22,869 bases of DNA from an uncultured Candidatus Saccharibacteria bacterium. Its GTDB lineage: Bacteria > Patescibacteriota > Saccharimonadia > Saccharimonadales > Saccharimonadaceae. Positions 13,880 through 20,997 of this stretch are shown here, one piece after another (within the stretch, counting starts at the first letter, position 1; every line of letters begins with the position of its first letter). A program made the translations under genes and the position numbers. Location of the stretch: assembly GCA_938036915.1 (NCBI GenBank), contig CALHVV010000047.1, forward strand, positions 1-22,869. The letters are read 5' to 3'. Below the pieces are notes generated by a model. It was not told the origin of the DNA. It ran no database searches and saw only the letters and a program-made list of their open reading frames with translations.

Positions 13880-16576
13880 GTGATAAAAAAAGCAATCATT
13901 GTGCTTGCGGCACTTGGTAGTGTTGTGTTGCTTGCACTTCTCTATCATGGCACAACGCATGCCGACCAATGGGGTATGGTGTGGCACGACGAGTTTACTG
14001 GCTCGGCTGTGTCTGGCGAGTGGGACATACTAAAGCAAAATACTGACAACTTGCGCAATACCCACCTCGCCTACAGCCCAAATAATCTTAAGGTTGCCAA
14101 CAGTCATCTCGAGATCACCACGCAGCGCCACTGTGTGAGCAATTTGAACGAGCCGCTCACCAGTGCCAACATGAGTGAGCAGCCCTGCCCCAGCGGCACC
14201 ACAACCCGCTACCTTAGTGGACGGGTCAAAAACAAGGGCAAGGTTGTGGACGGCACCAAGCCATTCCGAGCCGAGATTCGCGCGAAGTTTAATTGGAATG
14301 GCAAACGTGGCACGCGGCCATCGCTGTGGATGGTGAGTGGCAATACCCTGCAAAACTGTAACGACAACCCCAAGGCCAACGACCCCTATGGCGAGCTAGA
14401 CATCATCGAGTGGTACTCATCTACACCAAATTACGCGTGGTCTACCACACACATGTCGTGCTACCACCATGGTGTCGATGCCAAATGGAAGACTGGCTGG
14501 CGGACGCGTGCCCTATCGCACAGTGGCGAGCACTATGCTGGTGCGCGGCCAGGCTCGTTTGCGTACGAGTGGCACACCTGGGCAGTTGAGTATGATGGTA
14601 CGACGGTCAAGTACTTTGTAGACGACGAGCCCATCAAGGTATATCGCTACCATGTGAGCCCTACCGACGATGGCAACATCCTCCCCAGGACGGATGCCGA
14701 ACCACTGACGAAGGTCGCCAGCCAAGAGAATATCAATGGTGCATTCCACCGCGGCTGGCAATTCATCCTCAACGACTACGTCGAGATTAGCAAAAATCTC
14801 AGTCCTATCGACCCATCTGAGCCATTCCCCACACAGACGATGCTGATCGACTATGTGCGCGTATTCCAAAAGGGTGCGGGTACGCAGCCACCCGAGACGC
14901 CAGTGCCAGCAACCGGCACGAAATGGGCCAAGCATGATGCCGCGGGCGACCGCAAATGGTCGGCCCTTGCCAGCTCGGCTGATGGGAGCAAACTGGCTGC
15001 CGCTGCCTGGGGTGGTACAATCCACACCTCGCAAGACGGTGGTGCAACGTGGACGGAGCAGCCAAAGTCGGAAGTGCGCAATTGGGTAAGCATCGCGAGC
15101 TCGGCTGATGGGAGCAAGCTTGCGGCACTCTACGATTGGGGTGGCTACATCATGACATCGCAAGACGGTGGTGCAACATGGCGCAAGCATGCGATGAGCG
15201 GGACGATCAACTGGATGTCGATCGCGAGTTCGGCCGATGGAAGCAAGCTCGTAGCTGTCGCTAAGGATCACACTATCTATACCTCACGCGATGGTGGTGC
15301 AACGTGGACGGAGCAGCCAAAGTCGGGCAGCCGCAAATGGCGCGCCGTCACAAGCTCGGCTGATGGCAATAAACTAGCTGCAGTCGTGGAAGGCGGTGCC
15401 ATCTACACCTCTTCAAACGGTGGTGCGACATGGACGGAGCGCACCCAAGCTGGCAACCGCACCTGGACATCAATTGCCAGCTCGCCCGATGGCACAAAGC
15501 TGGTCGCAACAGCCGCTGGTGGCTATATCTATACTTCGGCCGACGGTGGCGCGACGTGGACGGAACGTAGCGTGGACGGCCGGCACAACTGGACAGCAGC
15601 AACCATCTCGGCCGATGGCAGCACCCTCGCTGCAACAGCTGGCGGTGGTGGCTACATCTATGTATCGACCGACGGCGGCGCAACGTGGGTGGCTCAGACA
15701 TCGCCTGGCGTGCCCAACTGGTCGGCTCTTGCCAGCTCGGCTGATGGGAGCAAGCTGATAGCTGCTACCTACGGTGGCATGATATATACCACCACTCCAC
15801 CGGTAGATGATCGCACACTGGCCGCTGCCGAAGCTGCTGTGGCCCGAGCCGAAGCCAGCAAGAACCCAGCAGACATTGCTACTGCCCAAGCTCGCATTGC
15901 CGCCGTCAAGGATGCACGCAAACAAGCCGCCCTCCAAGCTCGGCTAAACGCCATCACATCGGCCCCATCAGCTCCATCCACACCAACGCCTAAGAAGCCA
16001 AATCAGCCAACCAACTCAACTACCATTACCCAGCCACACGGCGGTGCGGTATCGCTCGCTACGGCCGGCAAACCGTGCAGCCACATTGCCTCAGCCGAGC
16101 CGGCAGCTGCCCCCGCGCAGTACCAAGGCCGGGTTCTGCGTAACAGCGTGCGCTTCACCATCACCTGTGCTGGGCAGACCGCTCACACTGGCTACACCAC
16201 TCATGTAGCGCTCACACTCAGCACGCGCTATCGCGACCCAAGCCGCCTCACTGTGCTCAAACTGGCCAAAAACGGCTCAGTCATCGAAGACATCACAAAC
16301 CGGATCAACTTTGGCACAAACCCGAGCGGTACACGCACAACAATTGCCTACGATGTGACCGACGGCGGCTTTGGTGACGAAGACGGCACTGCCAACGGCA
16401 CGATCCTCGACCCCATCGCCATCTACGAAGATACATCGCACACCGGCTCTACCAGCAACTCATCGCGCCCTAGTGGCCTCCTCGCCAACACTGGCGACAG
16501 CCTCCTCCCCACTGTCCTCGCTGCAATTGCGCTAGGCAGCGGCGGGGTGTGGATGCTCCGCAGGCGGCGCTCGTAG
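13880..16576 (+). CDS. Sortase-anchored GH16 beta-glucanase with seven propeller-like repeats
   Basis: An 898-aa surface glycoside hydrolase. An N-terminal signal/TM segment (6-22) is followed by a GH16 domain (about 31-333) with the catalytic motif ELDIIE (Glu172 nucleophile, Asp174, Glu177 acid/base), the ExDxxE form of laminarinase-type endo-beta-1,3-glucanases. Residues about 348-637 hold seven repeats of around 42 aa, each with SSADGSKLAA and TSxDGGATW motifs, as expected for a seven-bladed BNR/Ycf48-like propeller. Then an Ala-rich helical linker (640-700) and a domain with DVTDGGFGDEDGTANGTILD, as in choice-of-anchor U. It ends with LANTG (868-872), a hydrophobic segment and RRRRS: an LAxTG sortase signal. 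The start is GTG at 13880, with GGGGGG 8 nt upstream; earlier in-frame codons lie in the promoter. Substrate likely beta-glucan; exact linkage unknown. Confidence 0.9.
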   Translation: MIKKAIIVLAALGSVVLLALLYHGTTHADQWGMVWHDEFTGSAVSGEWDILKQNTDNLRNTHLAYSPNNLKVANSHLEITTQRHCVSNLNEPLTSANMSEQPCPSGTTTRYLSGRVKNKGKVVDGTKPFRAEIRAKFNWNGKRGTRPSLWMVSGNTLQNCNDNPKANDPYGELDIIEWYSSTPNYAWSTTHMSCYHHGVDAKWKTGWRTRALSHSGEHYAGARPGSFAYEWHTWAVEYDGTTVKYFVDDEPIKVYRYHVSPTDDGNILPRTDAEPLTKVASQENINGAFHRGWQFILNDYVEISKNLSPIDPSEPFPTQTMLIDYVRVFQKGAGTQPPETPVPATGTKWAKHDAAGDRKWSALASSADGSKLAAAAWGGTIHTSQDGGATWTEQPKSEVRNWVSIASSADGSKLAALYDWGGYIMTSQDGGATWRKHAMSGTINWMSIASSADGSKLVAVAKDHTIYTSRDGGATWTEQPKSGSRKWRAVTSSADGNKLAAVVEGGAIYTSSNGGATWTERTQAGNRTWTSIASSPDGTKLVATAAGGYIYTSADGGATWTERSVDGRHNWTAATISADGSTLAATAGGGGYIYVSTDGGATWVAQTSPGVPNWSALASSADGSKLIAATYGGMIYTTTPPVDDRTLAAAEAAVARAEASKNPADIATAQARIAAVKDARKQAALQARLNAITSAPSAPSTPTPKKPNQPTNSTTITQPHGGAVSLATAGKPCSHIASAEPAAAPAQYQGRVLRNSVRFTITCAGQTAHTGYTTHVALTLSTRYRDPSRLTVLKLAKNGSVIEDITNRINFGTNPSGTRTTIAYDVTDGGFGDEDGTANGTILDPIAIYEDTSHTGSTSNSSRPSGLLANTGDSLLPTVLAAIALGSGGVWMLRRRRS

Positions 16577-16604
16577 CGCACTACTACCCCGCACAGGTAC
16601 ACCT

Positions 16605-16641
16605 CGGCTTGGATACTATGCTATCCAAGCCGATTTCTTTT
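16605..16641 (+). terminator. Terminator of the GH16 gene
   Basis: A perfect 10-bp stem CGGCTTGGAT/ATCCAAGCCG with an 8-nt loop, then ATTTCTTTT. Confidence 0.88.
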
Positions 16642-17164
16642 GCCTCCTCGCGTGTATTAGTCTGTGTACACAAGCTTGCTGGTATGAGCGAAATTCGCAT
16701 TGGTTGGCCGTGTACGGCTAGCACTCTAGCCGCCCCAACGCTACTTTGGGTAAGAATAAGGGCAATCTATGTGATATTTCCTCTCCAGCCCAAGCTGCCC
16801 TCAATAGGCGCAGTGCTATTCGTCGGCTCGATGCGATCGCTCACGCCGCCGTTGATGTGCTCACAAGGCTGGTACACTAGTGATCAGCGCCGAGACACGC
16901 CACACGGGAGGTAAGCTCTATCGGCAGCCACCATCTCTAGCATCATAACCACGCACAGCCAAAGGCCGTACCAACACGGTCGTGGCCCACCTATTCTCAC
17001 CCAAGAGCCCCTAGCAGCGCGCTAGTGCTGGTGCTCTACCCGTGTAAGGTATTTGTCTTGCTGCTTATGCTCAAGCACGGCTATGCTATATCACCACTAC
17101 GTCAGTACCCAAGCCGCTCTATAATATAATTACTCTAATACAGGCCACATTCTACCCTGCCAAC
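16642..17164. other. Intergenic region, 0.52 kb, structured but no gene seen
   Basis: No convincing CDS, tRNA or known RNA. Visible: GCGAA-a-TTCGC near 16688; hairpin CGGCTAG-cact-CTAGCCG (16715-16732); an extended -10 TGG-TACACT on the plus strand near 16871-16879; then hairpins around 16945-16985 (CCACG...CGTGG) and 17002-17040 (AGAGC...CTAGC/GCTAG...GCTCT). This could be an untranslated transcript or the relic of a lost gene. Confidence 0.35.
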
Positions 17165-17199
17165 CAAAAAAGAGAAAGGCATACTGTATGCCTTTCTCT
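17165..17199 (-). terminator. Terminator of the Pro-Ala rod protein gene
   Basis: A perfect 13-bp stem (17171-17183 with 17187-17199), 3-nt loop and six U on the minus strand. Confidence 0.9.
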
Positions 17200-17228
17200 T
17201 GGGTATAGAGACGCTGCAGTGCAGTGCT

Positions 17229-18842
17229 CTAGTTCTTGCGGCTCTTGACGAACCAGAAGCTTCCGGCGCCAAGACCACTGGCTGCGAGTGCAGCAACGAG
17301 CCATACGCTGTCGCCGGTGTCGGCGAGAGCTGGACCTTCGTGCTTAGCAGGAGCGGCAGCCTCTGCTGCTGGTTTAGCTGCAGGTGCTGGGTTGGCTGCT
17401 GGTGCTTGCTCTGCAGCTGGAGCCGGCTCTTCTGCTGGTGCAGGTTCTACGGCTGGCTCAGCTGGGGCTGGATTTGCCGGAGCTGGGGTTGCGGGCGCAG
17501 GTGTGGCCGGAGCGGGTGTAGCAGGCGCAGGATTGGCAGGCGCAGGGTTTGCTGGTGCTGGAGTCGCAGGTGCGGGCGTCGCTGGAGCAGGGGTAGCTGG
17601 TGCGGGCGTTGCGGGCGCAGGATTGGCAGGCGCTGGATTAGCGGGAGCCGGGTTAGCTGGAGCAGGATTTGCTGGGGCCGGAGTCGCAGGTGCGGGCGTC
17701 GCTGGAGCGGGGGTAGCTGGTGCTGGAGTGGCCGGAGCAGGTGTAGCGGGCGCAGGATTGGCCGGAGCTGGGTTAGCCGGTGCCGGGTTTGCCGGAGCTG
17801 GCTGCACAACTGGCTTGTCCTTAGCTGTTGCTGTGTTAATGTTGCCGCCGTTGAGTGCTGCAGCGAGGTTAGCCCCGTCGTTCGACATAACAACAGCCGA
17901 CCACGCACCGGTAGCAGCGCTGTCATTTTCCATCCAGGTTACACCACCATCGTCTGAAGTGTAGATCTTGCCACCATTGACGGTTGCGGCGAGCTTCATA
18001 CCATCGGCCGAGCTAGCGATTGATGTCCACTTCTGTGGGGTTGATGCAGCTTGCTCTTTCCAAGTAACACCGCCATCTGTCGAGGTGTGAATCTTGCCAC
18101 CATTGACGGTTGCAGCAAGCTTCATACCATCGGCCGAGCTAGCGATTGATGTCCACTTCTGAGTGCCAGCAGCGGCTTGCTCTGTCCAAGTCTCACCACC
18201 GTCTGTCGAGGTGTAGACAACGCCGTCGGCAACAGTTGCAGCAAGCTTGGTGCCGTCAGCCGAGCCGGCGATCGATGTCCACTTCTTCGCACCTGGGTTG
18301 GCTTGCTCTTTCCAGCTTGCGCCAGAGTTAGTAGAGGTAAATACCCCACGGTTGGTTGCCACAGCGGCGAGCTTGGTGCCATCGGCCGAGCTCGTCACAG
18401 ACACCCAGTCACCAGCAGCTCCTGGGAGACCATTTTTCGTCCAGGTAGCACCTGAGTCATTCGAGGTGTACATGTAGCCACCCCATTGGTAAAAGGCAGC
18501 GATCTTACTACCATCAGCCGAGCTGGCAAGAGCCGTCCACTTTTGCGGCGCAGGAAGGCCGGTTATTGGTCGTTCCATCCAGGTGACACCACTGTCTGTC
18601 GAGGTGTAGACATTCCCGACATTCACTGCTGCAACGAGCTTGGTGCCGTCTGCCGAGCCAGCCATTGCCGACCAGTTCTTTGTGCCAGAGCCAGCTTGGT
18701 CCTTCCAGGCTACCTCTTGGGCGGCCCGTGTAGGCTGAGCAAACAATGCTACCATAGCGGCTACCGCCACGAGGCATCCAGCCTGAGACACACGCGTCAG
18801 TGTTCTCCATTTATTATGTTTTGCTTGCCTGAGTTCCCTCAT
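17229..18842 (-). CDS. Sortase-anchored seven-repeat propeller protein on a Pro-Ala rod
   Basis: A 537-aa surface protein. A basic N-terminus and signal peptide are cleaved near TRA-AQ (about residue 41). Seven repeats of about 42 aa follow, with SSADGxKLAA and YTSxDGGxTW motifs, the same repeat type and number as in the GH16 protein, so probably a closed seven-blade propeller. Next come 22 pentamers PAPA[N/T] plus PAPAE, a rigid wall-spanning rod, then a Glu/Ala/Pro-rich part, and LADTG (506-510), a TM segment and KSRKN: an LAxTG sortase signal. No catalytic domain is seen, so adhesion or ligand binding is the likely role (inference). The start is the ATG at 18840-18842 with AAGGAGG 8 nt upstream. 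Single gene, strong promoter and terminator. Confidence 0.88.
   Translation of the reverse strand: MRELRQAKHNKWRTLTRVSQAGCLVAVAAMVALFAQPTRAAQEVAWKDQAGSGTKNWSAMAGSADGTKLVAAVNVGNVYTSTDSGVTWMERPITGLPAPQKWTALASSADGSKIAAFYQWGGYMYTSNDSGATWTKNGLPGAAGDWVSVTSSADGTKLAAVATNRGVFTSTNSGASWKEQANPGAKKWTSIAGSADGTKLAATVADGVVYTSTDGGETWTEQAAAGTQKWTSIASSADGMKLAATVNGGKIHTSTDGGVTWKEQAASTPQKWTSIASSADGMKLAATVNGGKIYTSDDGGVTWMENDSAATGAWSAVVMSNDGANLAAALNGGNINTATAKDKPVVQPAPANPAPANPAPANPAPATPAPATPAPATPAPATPAPATPAPANPAPANPAPANPAPANPAPATPAPATPAPATPAPATPAPANPAPANPAPATPAPATPAPATPAPANPAPAEPAVEPAPAEEPAPAAEQAPAANPAPAAKPAAEAAAPAKHEGPALADTGDSVWLVAALAASGLGAGSFWFVKSRKN
17455..17812. repeat. 15-bp coding minisatellite (PAPA[N/T] rod)
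   Basis: About 23 in-frame copies of a 15-bp unit coding PAPAN or PAPAT. Along the protein the variable residue runs in blocks: N3 T5 N4 T4 N2 T3 N1, pointing to duplication of multi-unit blocks. Confidence 0.85.
17958..18160. repeat. Recently duplicated propeller repeat
   Basis: Two adjacent repeat units (about 17958-18035 and 18084-18160) differ at only a few bases over nearly 80, both coding SSADGMKLAATVNGGKI. The spacing is 126 bp, one 42-aa repeat. Confidence 0.75.
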
Positions 18843-18860
18843 GCAATAACCCTCCTTTTT

Positions 18861-18875
18861 GTTGTGAAACACAAC
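18861..18875 (-). promoter_or_regulatory. Leader dyad upstream of the rod protein gene
   Basis: GTTGTG-aaa-CACAAC in the 5' leader, just before the SD; a possible operator or a leader hairpin. Confidence 0.3.
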
Positions 18876-18895
18876 ACCTTAAATATAACGTTCGC

Positions 18896-18925
18896 ATTAT
18901 AACACTATTGTGCTTATGGTAACAA
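18896..18925 (-). promoter_or_regulatory. Promoter of the rod protein gene
   Basis: TTGTTA (18920-18925), 18 bp, TATAAT (18896-18901) with a TGT extension. The leader is about 47 nt. Confidence 0.7.
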
Positions 18926-19049
18926 GGGGTATGTTGGGTTTAGAATAAACAAGCCTTCTGCTCTAGATTCTAGGAATTCACCATCACTATCTGTGTGTAG
19001 AAAATACATCACTCTGTGGAAATACTGTGGAGAAGTATACTATATTTCC

Positions 19050-19148
19050 TCAGTATTTTCTTGCAACCACTGTGCGATGCGCGCCATAGTCTGCAATCAC
19101 CCAACAATGTACTGATTGAATCTCATCCGTTGTTAGATAGCACGTCAT
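19050..19148 (-). pseudogene. Truncated Doc/Fic-like toxin remnant
   Basis: The ATG overlaps the antitoxin's TGA as ATGA, the usual toxin-antitoxin coupling. The 32-aa product begins MTCYLTTDEIQSVHCWVIAD, which resembles the N-terminus of Doc (death-on-curing) toxins, YLT-x-DE-x(2)-IH-x(2)-V. It stops at a TGA long before the Fic motif, so the active site is absent. A second frame here (MARIAQWLQENTEEI) looks almost as protein-like, so a frameshift may also be present. The match is short and the family call tentative. Confidence 0.42.
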
Positions 19149-19381
19149 CGGTCAGCCAAATTTTTCAATGTTTCACCATACTGCTGCGTGAAGGTTTCGT
19201 AGTTACACCACACTTGATTAGTTGCTGACTGCACTGGCATATGAGCAGAACCCACCGCTTCAACCACAATGCGCACTTCATCTCCCTCCTGTCAGCCAAG
19301 TGCCCGCAGCTGCTTAGCCGGCAGCGTCATGCCACGGCTCGAGCCGATTTTGATGATCTTTTGGATTGTGGTTATTGTCAT
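19145..19381 (-). pseudogene. AbrB/MazE-type antitoxin with in-frame TGA
   Basis: MTITTIQKIIKIGSSRGMTL then PAKQLRALG is a swapped-hairpin AbrB/MazE DNA-binding N-terminus. Codon 30 is TGA (19292-19294), and the frame continues as QEGDEVRIVVEAV and ends NLADR. TGG at that codon would give LGWQEGDEV, a normal family sequence, so a single G to A change explains the stop. A TATAAT lies 6 nt before the ATG, giving a leaderless mRNA. The product would regulate its own operon and neutralise the downstream toxin; with both genes broken the module is probably dead. Confidence 0.72.
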
Positions 19382-19683
19382 GGGTTTATTATAATAAAAT
19401 TGGAATAAGCATCCCGCGCGATACTTAATCGTGTCGATCTCGTGCTCTATATTTTTGCGCAAATGCGCTACTAGTTACTAGTGGATTCAAGACCAAGCTT
19501 ACGTCTCCCCTAATACAATATGGCTATGATTATCCAAAGAACCTTTTTATCTTGTGTTGAATTGCCAGCTCATTTCAAGTTCAATCCGTATAGTAATAGA
19601 GCCGAGACGATGCCCATTGTTGTGATCCGATAAACAATACTATTATCTACCTGGGAATAGTTCTACAGGATATGTCCATTTAT
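19382..19683. other. Intergenic region, 0.3 kb, no gene seen
   Basis: Contains the antitoxin promoter, a small hairpin GCGCA-aa-TGCGC (19457-19468) and two ACTAGT palindromes one base apart (19470-19482). Nothing else was recognised. Confidence 0.45.
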
Positions 19684-20934
19684 TTATTGAAATATCGTAT
19701 CATAATCTTTCGTCAATTCATAGACATCTAAGCCAATCGTCTCCGCAACAACGTCTATCCTTAGCGCGGCATACTCGGCAGTGTTGATTGTCTTAACAAT
19801 TCCGTCTTTCTGTAGCTTCCTTACAACGACAATGTCAACTGGCTCGAAATTGCGACCTACAGAATAGCCTGAGCCAAAAATACCTGCTATATTACCAACG
19901 TACCGAACTGTGTTCATGTCAGGACGCTTTTTTCTTGCATTGCGCATACCTTCAGCTTGCATCTCAATTTCTTGAGCAAAATATTTGCGCGCAACCTCCA
20001 AGTTCTCCGGCGTCACGTCGTTAGGGTCGTGCTGAGCAAACCAATCCTTTATAAAATCTTGACGCTCTTTCCAGTCCTGAGGCATAACGATGGTATTCTC
20101 ACCTTCTTCGCTTTCAGGAGATGTTTTATTCTTTTGTGCTTGGTCAGTGGCCCAGTGTTGCTTCGCTTCCGAGGTCTCCTCTTTAGACCTATGATATCGT
20201 ACGGTCTCGGTAATAAACTCAAGTACATTCGCTGCATGGCCCATATTTATCGTTTCTTGCCTGACCCTACTAAATAGTTGTTGGTTCACTGTCTTTTCTT
20301 GTATGAACTGAGCATCCAGTCGTCGCGGTATCGGCTTCACCAAGTATGACATAAAGTCCGCCAATTCTGTAATCCATGGATATATTTTATCTGCACATTC
20401 ATCGCCTAAGTACTCTTGGTCATCCTTTTGGCCCTCATCAATAGCGGATTTATACAGGTCGAGGATACCTATTCGTCTGATGATCTCAGACCATTTAGAG
20501 TATTCTCTCATTTTGCCAGGTATACCTTTTACCTCATTCCGTTTGGCGACTGCCGCTTCATAAACATAACCCCCCTCTCGCAGGGCGCTTGGCTCGACAG
20601 AGTCTACCTCACCTTCATCAGAACAACGTGCCTCAATATACCGCCTTGCTGCGCAATAGGCATCAACTATGACCTGCTCTTGAGCTGTTAGTGGCGTTTT
20701 ATCTCCACTTCCCTTGAGAAATGCAACATAGGTAGCGAGCGTACCAACACCCAGATCAACTTCTGCCCGTAAATCATCATCAGACCATTCGCCATACGCG
20801 TCCGCCCGTAAAGCATTCACATGCTTTTCCAACACATCAGACATAACCGATTCTGCACTTCGTGCTATCTCACCTGACCGCTCTATGTCATCTGGTTGTC
20901 TTGGTTCTTTTGATCGCCCTGATTCTTTGTACAT
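19684..20934 (-). CDS. Uncharacterised 416-aa soluble protein
   Basis: Family not recognised. Highly charged and mostly helical, with no signal peptide or membrane segment. The first 30 residues are polar and probably disordered, and a Glu/Lys/Ser/Thr-rich linker lies near residues 250-280. The C-terminal third (from about VRYVGNIAGIFGSGYSVGRN) is more folded, with IDVVAETIGLDVYEL at the end. The ATG at 20932-20934 has only a distant purine stretch (AAGGAAG, about 15 nt). The gene lies 63 bp downstream of the CPBP gene on the same strand and may be co-transcribed. Its neighbours (toxin-antitoxin remnant, immunity gene) suggest an accessory region. Confidence 0.75.
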   Translation of the reverse strand: MYKESGRSKEPRQPDDIERSGEIARSAESVMSDVLEKHVNALRADAYGEWSDDDLRAEVDLGVGTLATYVAFLKGSGDKTPLTAQEQVIVDAYCAARRYIEARCSDEGEVDSVEPSALREGGYVYEAAVAKRNEVKGIPGKMREYSKWSEIIRRIGILDLYKSAIDEGQKDDQEYLGDECADKIYPWITELADFMSYLVKPIPRRLDAQFIQEKTVNQQLFSRVRQETINMGHAANVLEFITETVRYHRSKEETSEAKQHWATDQAQKNKTSPESEEGENTIVMPQDWKERQDFIKDWFAQHDPNDVTPENLEVARKYFAQEIEMQAEGMRNARKKRPDMNTVRYVGNIAGIFGSGYSVGRNFEPVDIVVVRKLQKDGIVKTINTAEYAALRIDVVAETIGLDVYELTKDYDTIFQ

Positions 20935-20997
20935 AGCAAAGTACTTTCACTTCCTTGAAGTTTATATCTTATCTACTTACATGTATACTACCAGTTA

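Noticed and set aside
14513..15271. Minus-strand open frame of 252 codons inside the GH16 gene
   Set aside because: Shadow of the repeat-rich coding strand; it has no domain logic, and the plus strand carries catalytic motifs.
17236..17964. Long open frame on the plus strand coding Gly/Ala-Val repeats
   Set aside because: It is the antisense reading of the Pro-Ala minisatellite; there is no SD or promoter, and the minus strand has a signal peptide, propeller repeats and a sorting signal.
17971..18700. CRISPR-like regular repeats
   Set aside because: The repeats are in frame, protein-coding propeller units with no constant direct repeat and spacer pattern.
19292..19294. UGA reassigned to Trp
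   Set aside because: Long genes in the window use TGG for Trp and contain no internal TGA; a single in-frame TGA in a dead TA module is better explained as a nonsense mutation.
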